Source: Bubalus kerabau (taxonomy: Eukaryota > Chordata > Mammalia > Artiodactyla > Bovidae). Taken from it: 64,000 nt of DNA. The translations under genes were made by a program, and so were the position numbers. Within the stretch, counting starts at the first letter, position 1. Each line of letters begins with the position of its first letter. The notes below the pieces were generated by a model. The model was not told the DNA's origin and searched no databases. It worked only from the letters and a program-made list of their open reading frames with translations. This document shows, piece by piece, positions 23,075 through 34,735 of this stretch. The stretch covers positions 992,001 to 1,056,000 of the forward strand of contig NW_026577882.1 of assembly GCF_029407905.1 (NCBI RefSeq), read 5' to 3'.

Positions 23075-23740
23075 CAAAAGGGCTGCAAACAGTCAGGAAG
23101 GATCACATATGTCGCCGTGAAACACTACTTCTCCACTTAGCCAAAGCTAACCAAAGATTTCTGTTCTAGGTCAACCTAGAAGAGATCACTTAAGAGGTAA
23201 AGAAACTTAAACTCCATTAGCAAAGGCAGTTCGACATCTCAAGAAAACTTGTGCTAGGCACAGAACTCTTTTCTGGGGGTCCACTTTCCCTACAACCTCC
23301 TTATCCCATTCTGTACCCATTCCTTTGCTTCTCCCATCCTGAAACTGCCACCTGTAAGACAGAACTACTTCGTTTTCCTTCCTCAAGTGCCATTGCATTC
23401 CACATACTTTCTTGATATAACAAGTCATACATTTCCCTTCAGCAACCAAGAACTGACTTTTATATTGGCATTGGCTATAGCCCTCCCCCCTCCCCCCACC
23501 CCCAAGAACAGAACAAAACAAAACAAAACAATTGCTTTCTTACATTTAACATGTCAGGATGGTGCCAGACACTATTCATGGAGAGTCAAAAATCTCTTTT
23601 GTTTCTGTGTAAAAGGGAGGTCCTTTCAAGTCGTGAATGTTTCAGAACTTTCATTTATTTGGAAATGACCTAGCTATTCAATACACTGTCATCACAAGGA
23701 TAGAAACTCGGGTAACCAAAACACCTGGAGAAACGTTTGT
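23075..23740. other. Spacer between SINEs, copy 1, no gene seen
   Basis: Low-GC DNA with a C-rich run and an (AAAAC)n run near 23,482-23,530. The counterpart is 41,506-42,211. I see no gene or recognisable element in it. Confidence 0.6.
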
Positions 23741-23922
23741 TAGTTCAGTTCAGTTCAGTTGCTCAGTCGTGTCTGACTCTTTGGGACCCCGTGGCCTGAA
23801 GGACGCTAGGCTTCCGTGTCCGTCACCAACTCCAGGGGCTTGCTCAAACTCATGTCCATCGAGTCAGTGATGCCATACAACCATCGTATCCTCTGTCATC
23901 CCCTTCTCCTCTGCCTTCAATC
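23741..23922 (-). mobile_element. Bov-tA-type SINE, copy 1
   Basis: It starts with repeated AGTTC units and GCTCAGTCGTGTCTGACTC, the reverse complement of the tRNA-derived head, followed by TCCATCGAGTCAGTGATGCC. This marks a ruminant Bov-tA element lying in reverse. It is shortened and stops near CTTCAATC. It is shared with copy 2 at 42,212-42,392. Confidence 0.9.
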
Positions 23923-24640
23923 AAGACTATGAGAGGCAGATATTTTAGAGTATAATTATTGTAAAGAGTTTGTCTAAAAGCTCATATCACATTTACATTT
24001 TTTACTTTTGTTGTTGTCGTTTCCAGGTAGTTTCTTGCTGACAAGCTTGTGACAGATATAACAATAGAGCAATTTTTACCTCAAAAGAAACCTAGGCACT
24101 ATGAACATGTTGTGCTTAATGTTGTTGACTCTTAGACATGTCTATAATGGAGGAGCAAAACCAAAAATACTAGATATTTAATATTGACTAGTTCCCAGTT
24201 CACGGGACTCTGACATTCATTTAGGTCAATGTTTTCTTGTATTTCCAGCAGTTTGATTTGGAAGGGCTGCCTTGTCTTGAGACCATTGAAATCAGAACAC
24301 AGAACTTGAGCAATATTATCAAAAAACACAAGGCTCACACTGACACATACCTTAATCCAAACAGACAGACAAGACATCTTCCAGGTTTCCGCCTGAGATT
24401 TAAAATATTTCTTTGAGCCAGTCTTCTGGGGAGTGGGGGGATGGGGGTGGCAGTAAGGCAGGCTTGGGTAACAAGCTAATTGTTGGTCATTGCATATGCA
24501 AAGAACCAGCTTTCCGGGTTCCAAGGAAAAAAGTTTCCTTGGTAACCAACTTTGTCTGGTTCTATAGAATATCATGGCCCTCCTAGGTCAGGTCATCTTG
24601 CCTTTCTGTAGTCCTCGTTTTATCCCTAAATCATAGACAG
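23923..24640. other. Spacer after SINE, copy 1, no gene seen
   Basis: AT-rich sequence. A 147-codon frame on the minus strand (24,132-24,575) is shortened to 81 codons in copy 2, so it is not under visible coding constraint. No element recognised. Confidence 0.55.
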
Positions 24641-24744
24641 CTTGGATTGTCTCTGTGGGGTGTATGTATTGTCCTCATGTTTGACCTGGCAGCAGCAGCG
24701 AGGTCCGAGAGCCTCTCCTGGAACCGGGCGTGGGGACGGGGCTC

Positions 24745-25165
24745 ACCGAGAGCCGCTGGTGAAGGTGGGCAGCGCCCCTGGAGCGCGGCAGGGGCGGGGC
24801 GAACCCGGGCGGCACAGGGCGGGTGTCGGCTCCTGGCGGGGGTAGGGGAGGGCTTCCCAGTTGTGCTCTCGGAGATGGCCACTGCGGCTGGAAACACGCC
24901 GGGAGCGCAGCCAGGGTGGGGTAAACCTGGGCTGCACAGGTCGAGATTCCGCTCGCTGTGGGTGGGGGGTCGGTCCCTGTTGTGCTCCCGGGGGTCGCCA
25001 ATGTGGCTGGGAACCCGCCGGGAGCCCAGCAGGGCCGGGGCAAAACCTGGCGGCGCGGGGCGGGGTGGGGGTCCGTTCGCAGCGGGGGTCGGCTCCTGGC
25101 GGGGGTGGGGGAGGGCTTTCCAGATGTGCTGTTGGGGGTCGCCATTGCGGCTGGGAATGCCCATT
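24745..25165. repeat. GC minisatellite, 120-145-bp unit, three units
   Basis: Anchors of the type GGCCACTGCGGCTGGAAA and GTCGCCATTGCGGCTGGGAA fall at about 24,873, 24,994 and 25,138. Units are joined by G-rich stretches such as GGCGGGGTGGGGGTC. The same three units occur at 43,225-43,645. Confidence 0.7.
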
Positions 25166-25656
25166 TCGTGAACTCCTGGATCCCCAAGGATCGGCATCCA
25201 TCGGCCACAGCGGAGGGGTGCGGAACACAGGTAAGGGAACGGGGACTGCGTGGAGCAGGGAACCATGTATTCCGCCCTGTGTTGGCACAGTCTCAGAGCT
25301 CCCCAACCTGGCGGTCGCAGAAAGGCCTCGTCTTTGGGGTCAAGGCCTTTACCGCTCCACCCCTCTGCTGAAAAACCTCAGAGTCTGCGCGGTTTTCCCA
25401 AGCAGCCTAGTGTCCGCTGGAAGTCCAAGGGACAGAACCCTGAATTCTGGCCGGCTGGCCCAGCCCTGCTTCTGGCACTTTGTAGGCCAGCGGGCCCTGG
25501 AGCACCTGCTAGGATGGGAAAGGGAAGGGTACGCGAATTGCACCCTGGTGGCCACCGAGGCAGCAAAGAAGGGGGGAGGGCACCTTACTGCCCTTTAATG
25601 CCAGACAGAATCTGTGGCTGTCCTGCTGCGTGGGCCTTTTCATGTGGACCTTGTGC

Positions 25657-25662
25657 AATAAA
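25657..25662 (+). terminator. Polyadenylation signal AATAAA, module b
   Basis: AATAAA directly before the satellite I junction. It lacks the GT-rich downstream element of module a because satellite sequence replaces it. Confidence 0.4.
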
Positions 25663-25668
25663 AGTTTA

Positions 25669-26290
25669 CCGGTGACCTTAGAGAACTTCCCAGTGTGCTT
25701 CTGACAGATGAGGGATGCTGTGGAGTTGGAGGGGCCTCTCAGGACTACGCTGGGTTTGGCGCAATGGAAGAGGGCCTCATCTCCAGGGAAGGCAGGAACC
25801 TCAGGCTTCCTCTCCGTTTCGGACTCCGACCGCAGGGTCCCTGCAGAGTTGGGACAGGAGAGTCAGGAATCGTCTTGTCTGAGGAAGGGAACTCCGCTTG
25901 CCTGTCGAGGTGTTCAGGGGGTCTCAGGCCCCTTGTTCAGCTGTGTGTGGAACCTGCGGGTCTTTCCGGACGATGCACGACGGTGACAGTGCCCCTTCGT
26001 GTTGTGCCTTCACCCACTGGGTTGCCTTCGAAGAGGTGTCCGGGCCTCGGGTTCTTTTCAAGAGCGGACAGGGAAATCGGGGTCTTTCGGCATGTGGGAC
26101 CACCCACGGGGCTAGTCTCAAATTTCCTAGTGAGGCCGGCTACATCCTGAGGTATGCCGGGAAGGCCGGGGAGCCTTCCAGACAACGCAGGGGGATCGAC
26201 TCTCCTGTCGCCATCAGGAGGGGAGAAGGGGCTCAGATGAAGTGGGGCCAGAACCCTCGGTGTTACCCTCGAGGGAACCCGGCGTGTCGA
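25669..26290. repeat. Satellite I-like, junction-proximal segment, copy 2
   Basis: Satellite text begins at CCGGTGACCTTAGAGAACTT, in mid-monomer. This ~620 bp is nearly the same as 44,146-44,765, so it travels with the macro-repeat. It differs from the homogenised class that follows. Confidence 0.8.
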
Positions 26291-29200
26291 GGAACTTTTG
26301 GGGGTCGCAGGAAGGCTGTCAGGGACCGTTTCGCCCTTCAGGGGGGAACAGGGGACTTCCCTTGAGACGCCGTCGCGGGAAAGGGCCTCATCTTCCCAAG
26401 AGGTGGGAACCACGTGGTTTGTCTTGAGTTGCGGCGGGATTTTCGAGTTACGACGGGGATCTCAGCCTTCCCCTTGGGTTGGCCCTGGGAAGCCCAATCT
26501 TCCCCTCGGGTTGCGAGGGAAAGCTGGGGGTTGCGCTCGAGTCACTGCAGGGCCGAAGAGACCTCACATAGGCGTGTGTCCGGGACCTAATATTCCTCTC
26601 CAGGGAAGGCAGGGATCTCGGGGTTGCATTCCAGGCTCCCCCGGGGAGTCAGGCCTCGTCTCGAGGGGAAGCCAAGGACTCCGCTCTCCTCTCGAGTCGC
26701 GACGCGGGTCTCTTGGAGCCCCCTGAGCGGCCTCAATGGAGTCCAGCCTCCTCTTCCGTTTGGAGAGAGGACCCGGGATTGCTCTCCAGGCCATGCAGGA
26801 AAAGAAGGCACTCAGCTCGCGAGGACGGGGGCGTCTCAGGGCTTTCCTCGAGCTGCGGCGCCCGTGGGGGTTTTCTCCCGAGGCACGACGAGGATCTCAG
26901 GGAGCCTCTCGTGCGGCGCCAGGGAAGTCAGGTCTCCATGCGCGTGGCGAGGGGGAGCGCGTCCTGGCTCTCGAGTCACGGGAGGGGACTAGGGCCTCGA
27001 GACGCGTTGAAGAAGGATTCTCGAGGTCTTTCTCTGGGGGCGGCGGGAAACCCTCGTTTCCCTCGCCTTCTGCCGGGGACCTTAGGGAACTTGCCAGGGT
27101 GCCTCTGAGAGGCGAGGGATCCTGTGGAGGTGGCGGGGCCCCTCGGGACTCCGCTGGGTCTGGCGCAACGGAAGAGGGCCTCACCTCGAGGGGAGGCAGG
27201 AACCTCAGGCTTCCTCTCCGTTTCGGACTCCGACCGCAGGGTCCCTGCAGAGTTGGGACAGGAGAGTCAGGCCTCGTCTTGTCTGAGGAAGGGAACCCCG
27301 CTGGCCTCTCGAGTTGCTCAGGGGGTCTCAGGCCCTCGTCGAGCTGTGTGTGGGACCCGCGGGTCTTTGCGGACGATGCCCGGGGGTGGCAGTGCCCCTT
27401 CGTGTTGTGCCTTCACCCACAGGGTTGCCTTCGAAGAGGGGTCGGGGCCTCGGGTCATTCTCAAGAGCGGACCGGGGAATCGGGGGCGTTCGGCAAGTGG
27501 CCCCACCCACGTGGCTCGTCTCGAATTTCCTCGTGAGACCGGCCTCATCCTGAGGTGCAACGGGAAGGCCGGGAACCCCTTCCAGACCACGCAGGGGAAT
27601 CGCCTCTCCTGGCGCGATCAGGAGGGGAGAAGGGGCTCAGAGGAAGCGGTGCCGGGACCCTCGGTGTTCCCCTCGAGGGAACCCGGCGTGTCGGGGGACT
27701 TTTGGGGGTCGCAGGAAGGCTGTCAGGGACCGTTTCGCCCTTCAGGGCGGAACAGAGGACTTCCCTTGAGACGCCGTCGCGGGCAAGGGCCTCATCTTGC
27801 CAAGAGGTGGGAACCACGTGGTTTTTCTCGAGTTGCGGCGGCATTCTCGAGTTACGACGGGGATCTCAGCCTTCCCCTTGGGTTGGCCCTGGGAAGCCCA
27901 ATCTTCCCCTCGGGTTGCGAGGGAAAGCTGGGGGTTGCGCTCGAGTCACTGCAGGGCCGAAGAGACCTCACCTAGGCGTGTGTCCGGGACCTAATATTCC
28001 TCTCCAGGGAAGGCAGGGATCTCGGGGTTGCATTCCAGGCTCCCCCGGGGAGTCAGGCCTCGTCTCGAGGGGAAGCCAAGGTCTCCGCTCTCCTCTCGAG
28101 TCGCGACGCGGGTCTCTTGGAGCTCCCTGAGCGGCCTCAAGGGAGTCCAGCCTCCTCTTCCGTTTGGAGAGAGGACCCGGGATTGCTCTCCAGGCCATGC
28201 AGGAAAAGAAGGCCCTCAGCTCGCGAGGACGGGGGCGTCTCCGGGGTTTCCTCGAGCTGCGTCGCCCGTGGGGGTTTTCTCCCGAGGCACGACGAGGATC
28301 TCAGGGAGCCTCTCGTGCGGCGCCAGGGAAGTCAGGTCTCCATGCGCATGGCGAGGGGGAGCGCGTCCTGGCTCTCGAGTCACGGGAGGGGACTAGGGCC
28401 TCGAGACGCGTTGAAGAAGGACTCTCGAGGTCTTTCTCGGGGGGCGGCGGTAAACCCTCGTTTCCCTCGCCTTCTGCCGGGGACCTTAGGGAACTTGCCA
28501 GGGTGCCTCTGAGAGGCGAGGGATCCTGTGGAGGTGGCGGGGCCCCTCGGGACTCCGCTGGGTCTGGCGCAACGGAAGAGGGCCTCACCTCGAGGGGAGG
28601 CAGGAACCTCAGGCTTCCTCTCCGTTTCGGACTCCGACCGCAGGGTCCCTGCAGAGTTGGGACAGGAGAGTCAGGCCTCGTCTTGTCTGAGGAAGGGAAC
28701 CCCGCTGGCCTCTCGAGTTGCTCAGGGGTTCTCAGGCCCCTCGTCGAGCTGTGTGTGGAACCCGCGTGTCTTTGCGGACGATGCACGGGGGTGGCAGTGC
28801 CACTTCGTGTTGTGCCTTCACCCACAGGGTTGACTTCGAAGAGGGGTCCGGGCGTCGGGTCCTTCTCAAGAGCGGACCGGGGAATCGGGGGCGTTCGGCA
28901 TGTGGCGCCACCCACGTGGCTCGGCTCGAATTTCCTCGTGAGACCGGCCTCATCCTGAGTTGCGCCGGGAAGGCCGGGAACCCCTTCCAGACCACGCAGG
29001 GGAATCGCCTCTCCTGTCGTGATCAGGAGGGGAGAAGGGGCTCAGAGGAAGCGGTGCCGGGACCCTCGGTGTTCTCCTCGGGGGACCCCGGCGTGTCGGG
29101 GAACTTTTGGGGGTCGCAGGTAGGCTGTCAAGGACCGTTTCACCCTTCAGGGCGGAACAGGGGACTTCCCTTGAGACGCCGTCCCGGGCAAGGGCCTCAT

Positions 29201-29510
29201 CTTGCCAAGAGGTGGGAACCACGTGGTATTTCTCGAGTTGCGGCGGGATTCTCGAGTTACGATGGGGATCTCAGCCTTCCTCTTGGGTTGGCCCTGGGAA
29301 GCCCAATCTTCCCCTCGAGTTGCGAGGGAAAGCTGGGGGTTGCGCTCGAGTCATTGCAGGGGCCAAGAGACCTCACCTAGGCGTGTGTCTGGGACCTTAT
29401 ATTCCTCTGCAGGGAAGGCGGGGATCTCGGGGTTGCATTCCAGGCTCCCCCGGGGAGTCAGGCCTCGTCTCGAGGGGAAGCCAAGGACTCCGCTCTCCTC
29501 TCGAGTCGCG
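26291..29510. repeat. Satellite I-like array, homogenised class, copy 2
   Basis: Monomer landmarks lie at 26,423, 27,827 and 29,232 (spacings 1,404 and 1,405). The sequence is the CpG-rich, low-divergence class seen at 2,201-5,640. Frames of up to about 283 codons run through it on both strands; the repeat is stop-poor, so these are not evidence of genes. Confidence 0.85.
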
Positions 29511-30945
29511 ACGCGGATCTCTTGGAGCCCCCTGAGCGGCTTCAAGGGAGTCCAGCCTCCTCTTCAGTTTGGAGAGAGGACTCCTGATTGGTCTCCAGGC
29601 CATGCAGGAAAATAAGGCCCTCATCTCGCGATGACCGGGGTGTCTCATGTGTTTCCTCGATCTGCCGCGCCAGTGTGGGTTTCCTCACGAGGTACGATGA
29701 GGAACTCATGGAGCCTCTCGTGCAGTGCCAGGTTAGTCAGGTCTCCATGCGCTTGGCGAGGGGGAGCGTGTCATTGCTCTCGAGTCATGGTAGGGGAATC
29801 GCGACTCAACACATTTTGAAGCACTCTCGAGGTCTTTCTCGAGTCACGGCAGAAAACCCAGGGGTCCCTCGACTTGTGCCTGTGACCTCAGGGATCTTCT
29901 TTTTGTGGCTCTGAGAACTCAGGGATACTTTTGAGTTGGTAGGGGCCTCTCGGGACTCCACTGGGTGTGGTGCAATGGAAGAGGGCCTCATCTCGAGTGG
30001 ACGCAGGAACCTCAGGCTTCCTCTCTGTTTCTGACTCGGATCCCATGGTCCCTGCAGAATAGGGACAAGAGAGTCACACCTAGTCTTCTGTTGAGGAATG
30101 GACCTTCGTTTGCCTTTCGAGTTGTTTACAGGGTGACAGGCCACTTGTCGAAATGTCTGTGGGACCTGCGGGTTTTTCTGGACGATGCACGCGGGTGTCA
30201 GTGCCCCTTCGTGTTGTGCCTTCATCCACAGGTTTTCCTTCAAAGAGGTGTGCTGGCATCGGGTTCTTTTCAAGAGTGGACCGTGAAATTGGGGTCTTTC
30301 GACATGTGGCACCACCCACGAGGCTACGTCTCGAACTTCCTCATGAGACCGGCCTCATCCTGAGGTGCGCCCGGAAGGTCGGGAACCCCTTGCAGACAGA
30401 GAAGGGGAGTCGACCCTGCTGTCGCAATCAGGAGAGGAGAAGGGGCTCAGATGAAGTGGTGCAGGGAACCTCGGTGTTCCCCTTGAGTGAGTCTGGTATG
30501 TCGCGGAACTTTTGGGGTCGCATCAAGGGTGCCAAGTACCATTTCGCACTTCAGGATGGAACGTGGGACTTCTCTTGAGATGCTGTAGCGGACAAAGGGC
30601 CTCATCTTGCGATGACGAGGGAAGCACGTGGTTTTTCTCGAGTTGCGGTGGGATTCTCGAGTTACGACGGGGAATTCAGGCTTCCTCTTGTGTTGGCCCA
30701 GGAAGTCTAATCTTCCATTCGAGTTGCCAGGGAGAGCTGGGGATTGGGCTCCATTCACTGAAGGGCAAACTAGACCTCATCTAGGCTTGTATCCAGGACT
30801 TAATGTTCCTCTCCATAGGCGACAGGGATTTGGGGTTGCATTCCATACTCACCCGGGGAGTCAGGCCTCATCTCGAGGGGAAGCAAAGGACTCCACTCTC
30901 TTCTCGAGCCGCGACAGGTATCTCTTGGAGCCCACTGAGTGGTCT
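29511..30945. repeat. Satellite I-like monomer at array edge, copy 2
   Basis: Counterpart of 5,641-7,070, with the landmark at 30,637. It ends at the same satellite-to-array junction (GTCT, 30,942-30,945), with only scattered substitutions between copies. Confidence 0.85.
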
Positions 30946-33427
30946 TTGCTCTGTAGGAGAGCTCTAGTGTTCATAAGCCTGTACATAAGTGAACACAGAC
31001 ATTCTGTGTGCATGTTGCTGCATACCCAAAATAGGGCCACAAGGAGCCTCATGCTCTCCATGCGGCGCGGAAGCTGTGCAGCCACGCAGCAGCTGAAGAA
31101 TCCAACCAATTGCTCTTTTCTTACCTCTGACAGAGCTCGCATTGCCGTAGCCCTTGGCAGTTTGAAAACACTGGACCCTAACCCCTCTCAAAGTAGGCCT
31201 GGGTTCTAGTTCGAATAGAAAGTCAATAGCGGAGCTGAGGACAGGAACGCGGCAGTCATTTATCACACGCTCCTGCAGCCTGCTACTACAGGGACACTAA
31301 CGCTAGAAGCTAGGAATGTCTTTGCAAGGTGCGCAAAGGACAAGGGAGAACCTCGACCCTGACTCTAGTATTTCAGTCCCCTGAGCAGATCTGAGGTTCT
31401 CCCGCTGTAGAAGCTAACCCATTCCTTTCAAATACAGGCTTCCTAACACAGGGCCAGTTGGCTGCTTGCTCTTCCACGAAGCAGGCTTCCTTAACTTGCA
31501 AATTGCGAATTCCGCTTAACAGCCTGGAGGAAAATCGCTTCTTGGAAGATTTTTTTCAGAGGCTGTATCCCCGGAGCTGGGGCCAAGCTAGGGGACCCAT
31601 ACTGACAAGGGAAGGCAAAACCACATCCAATGTCTTTGCTCTGGAGGACAGCTTTGGTGAGCCTAAGTCTTTCAGGAATATTTCTGGCTCCAACAGAGTC
31701 AAATTCTGTGTGTGAAGCTGCACAGCCAAAATAGGGGAACAGAGAGCCTGATTCTCTCTGTGTAGCTTTGAAGCTGTCATTCAAACAACAGCTTGAGAAT
31801 CCATACAATGCTCTCCCTTACTGCTAAGAGAATTCTCATTGCTGTCGTCCTTGACAGTTTGTAGAAATCCGCACCCTAACTCTTCTCCAAGTAGGCCTGG
31901 GTCCTAGCTCGGAACAACAGGCAACGGCGGAGCTGAGGCCAGTAAGGCACAAGTGAGGTCTCACACACTCTTGCAGCCTGATCGTCCAGGAGCAGTAAGG
32001 CCTCTTTTTCCCTGTAGGAGGCTCGCTTGCCTTGCCTCCTGTGAACTGCATTTCCCAGCCTGGGCGCAAAGCTGTTCCTGGAGATTTTTTCTCAGGGGCT
32101 GTTTCCCTGGAGCTGGGTCGGACCTCGGGGGCCCAACTCACAGGGGAAGACAAAACCACATGGACAGGTCTATGCTCTGTAGGAGAGCTCTAGTGAACCT
32201 CATCTCTCAGGAACATTCTTGGCTTCTACAGAGACACCTCTGTGCATGAAGCTACACACCCAACATAGTGGCAAAGGGAGTCTGATTCTCTCCGTGGGTG
32301 CTGATGCTTTGTGGCAAAGCACCTGCTAAGAATCCATCCGCATAGGCTTCCCTCACCTTGACAGAGGTCTCATTGCTGTAGTCCTTGGCAGTTTGGAAAG
32401 AAGCAGACCCTTACCCTTCACCAAGTAGGCCCTTGTCCTTGTTTGAATGGAAAGGCAGTAGCTGAGCTGAGGCCAGTAAGGCGCCAGTCAAGTCTGACAT
32501 ATTCCCGATGCCTGCTCCTTCATGGAAAATAACGTTAGAATCTGGGAATGTCTTTGCAAGGCTGGCAAAGGGCAGTCAGGAACCTCGACCCTGCCTCTGG
32601 AATTTCTATCTTCTCAGCACATCTGGCGGTCTCGGTCAGGAGAAACTAACCCATTCCTTGCAAATATAGGCTTCCAAACACAGGCCGGTTGGCTGTCTCT
32701 TCTTGCCGAAGGAAGCTTGCTTATCCCACCTCCTGTGAACTCCACTTCCCAGCCTGGGTGATAAGAGGTTCTTGGAGATCTTTTCTCAGAGGCTGTTTCC
32801 AAGGAACAGGGGCTGATCCCAGAGACCCACACGCACAGGGGAAGGGAAAACCGCATGGATAAGTCTTTGCTCTCTAGGAGTGCTCTAGTGAACCTCAGTC
32901 TATGGGGAATGTTCTTGGCTCCAACGGGGACATCTCTGTGTGGGAAGCTGCATTGCCAACATAGAGACACAGAGACCTGATTCTCTCTGTGCAGCTTTGA
33001 CGCTGTCGTTCAAACAACAAATTGAGAATCCACACAATGCTCTCCCTTACCACTGAGAGAGTTATCATTGCTGTAGCCCTTCGCAGTTTCTGGAAATCGG
33101 CACACAAACACTTCTCCAAGTAGGCCTGGGTTCAAGTTCAGATGAACATGCAATAGCGGAGCTGAGGCCAGTAAGGCACCAGTCAGGTGTCACACACTCT
33201 GGCAGCCTGCTCCTCCAGGGACAGTAAGGCCTCTATTTCCCTTCAGGAGACTCGCTTGCCTTACTTCCTGTGAACAGCGTTTCCCAGCCTGGGCGGAAAG
33301 CAGTTCCTGGAGATCTTTTCTCAGAGGCTCTTTCCCCGGAGTTGGGGCGGACCTCGGGGACCCAACTCACAGGGGAAGGCAAAACCAAATGGACAGGTCT
33401 ATGCTCTGTAGGAGATCTCTAGTGAAC
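30946..33427. repeat. Dimeric ~1.23-kb tandem array, copy 2, left part
   Basis: Box positions 31,138, 31,839, 32,371 and 33,066 match copy 1 monomer for monomer at an offset of about 23,874. By eye the two copies differ by roughly one base in a hundred here. Confidence 0.85.
33422..33427 (+). repeat. Target-site duplication, left (GTGAAC), copy 2
   Basis: The same six bases, at the same place in the monomer, as at 9,548-9,553. They recur at 34,730-34,735. Confidence 0.9.
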
Positions 33428-34729
33428 TGCCGGGGTCCAGCCCCAGCTGATCCAGGGTATTCGAAGCAGAGACGGCGTAGGCGAGGGTCAGGGAACAACT
33501 GCTTAATTAAACGTTAATTAAGGATATAAAGAGTAATAAAATGAGGATAGCTCAGTAGGAAAATTCAGTGGAGAAAAGAGGCTGAGTAGCTTGGTTTACG
33601 CGGGGGACCAATAAAACTTCAAGACAAGAAGCTTGCACCACTTACGTAGGCCGCAGGCGTCCTTCCGTTCTCCCGAAGGAGAGGAGACACTGAGGCCTCC
33701 CCGGTCGGATCTTAGAAGCCCAGGCAAAATTAGTAAGCTTGGTGGGTTCCGCGCTCCAGATGGAGACTCAACCAGAGTGAGAGAGAGAGAGAGAGAGACA
33801 TGGGGAGACCAGTATTTCGAGAAACTGATCCCAATTCTTTATTTTCCATGGTCTACTTTTATACACTGAGATGTTATGCAAAAGTCACGTGGGGTCAGCA
33901 GTCCTGACTTTTATCAAAGTCAGGTGCTTCATACAAAAGTATACAGAGGTCTTAGGGGTGTTACATCATCTTCTGGCCGGGGGGCCTGCTGACAATTTAC
34001 GACCCTCTCCTTGTGACAGCGGTCAGTCAACCAGGACACTTATTTCTCCAGGGGTGATTATTCTTAAAACAGACGCCACCCAAATAAAGTTACATTCCTA
34101 TAGGGTGAGGGTGTAGTGGGTTTTAGTTAAGGAAAGAATTTACTTAGCCTAAGGTCTAACGTGATTTATATCAAAGGTTAATACTTATTTCTTCTATATA
34201 TTCATTAATGTGTATAAGGGCAGGGGATGTGGAGACTTAGCAGTAAACATCAGCTCAACAAATGAAAAACCCTTCACCAATATGATTTCTAATCAGCCCA
34301 TTATACTTATACTAATAATTTTCTAACTTTTCTAAGGAACCTGTTTTTAGAAGGTTTAAAGCATCTCGTGCCTCTCATGGTTGGGAGGCTGTGAGCAATC
34401 ACATGTGGCCGGACAAGCCTGTCAGGCAGGCTAGAGAACCTTCAGAGGAGTTTGTAGGTTAAAACACTCTTGTCACACCCAGGGGTTTTTATCAACTGGA
34501 GCTCTAGGTTAACTCCTTCTCCGAAAGAGGTGGTGGGGGACAGCCCCCCGTAAAGTCAGAGGTGTAGGTGAGAGCACAAAGTAGTAAGGTAGGCAGGCCC
34601 TGGTGATGGGGGTAGATGCTCGAGGATTTCCAGGGGGACTCCTGAGGCTCGATCCCGCCTTTGCGTATGTCGAGCCTCCTTCCTCATGACCTTTGCCATG
34701 GGCGGAGTGCCTCACTCTGGCCCCTAACA
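33428..34729 (-). mobile_element. Solo class II ERV LTR, copy 2
   Basis: A 1,302-bp reverse-oriented LTR, nearly identical to 9,554-10,853. By eye I find one extra GA unit in the microsatellite and one C/T change close to the right end. The TATA box on the minus strand is at 33,856-33,863 and AATAAA at 33,838-33,843. The shared insertion site and duplication show that both LTRs come from one integration event. Confidence 0.9.
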
Positions 34730-34735
34730 GTGAAC
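34730..34735 (+). repeat. Target-site duplication, right (GTGAAC), copy 2
   Basis: Right-hand copy of the six-base duplication, directly after the LTR end TAACA. Confidence 0.9.

Larger units (their letters stand above)
24641..25668 (+). other. GC-rich module b: possible exon, splice donor and poly(A) signal
   Basis: This is paralogous to module a. It has a longer GC-rich minisatellite (about 24,745-25,165), then CAG|GTAAGG with the GT at 25,231, then about 425 bp closely like module a, and AATAAA at 25,657-25,662. Satellite I begins about six bases after the signal. Upstream text differs from module a, so only the exon-like core is shared. Long proline- and arginine-rich frames occur on both strands, as expected for stop-poor GC repeats. 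Function unknown; transcription is inferred from the motifs only. Confidence 0.5.

Noticed and set aside
24132..24575. 147-codon minus-strand frame in the spacer
   Set aside because: The copy 2 equivalent is interrupted (81 codons), and the start region differs. No family resemblance.
24743..25306. 187-codon minus-strand proline-rich frame, repeated at 43,220-43,783
   Set aside because: It lies over the GC minisatellite, where all frames are open; the composition is that of GC-rich DNA and no domain is visible.
27124..27975. 283-codon open frame in satellite I, with similar frames at 26,736-27,536 and 28,164-28,958
   Set aside because: Comparable frames exist in other registers and on the opposite strand over the same bases, and they recur in each monomer with shifts. 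This reflects a stop-poor repeat and not a protein under selection.
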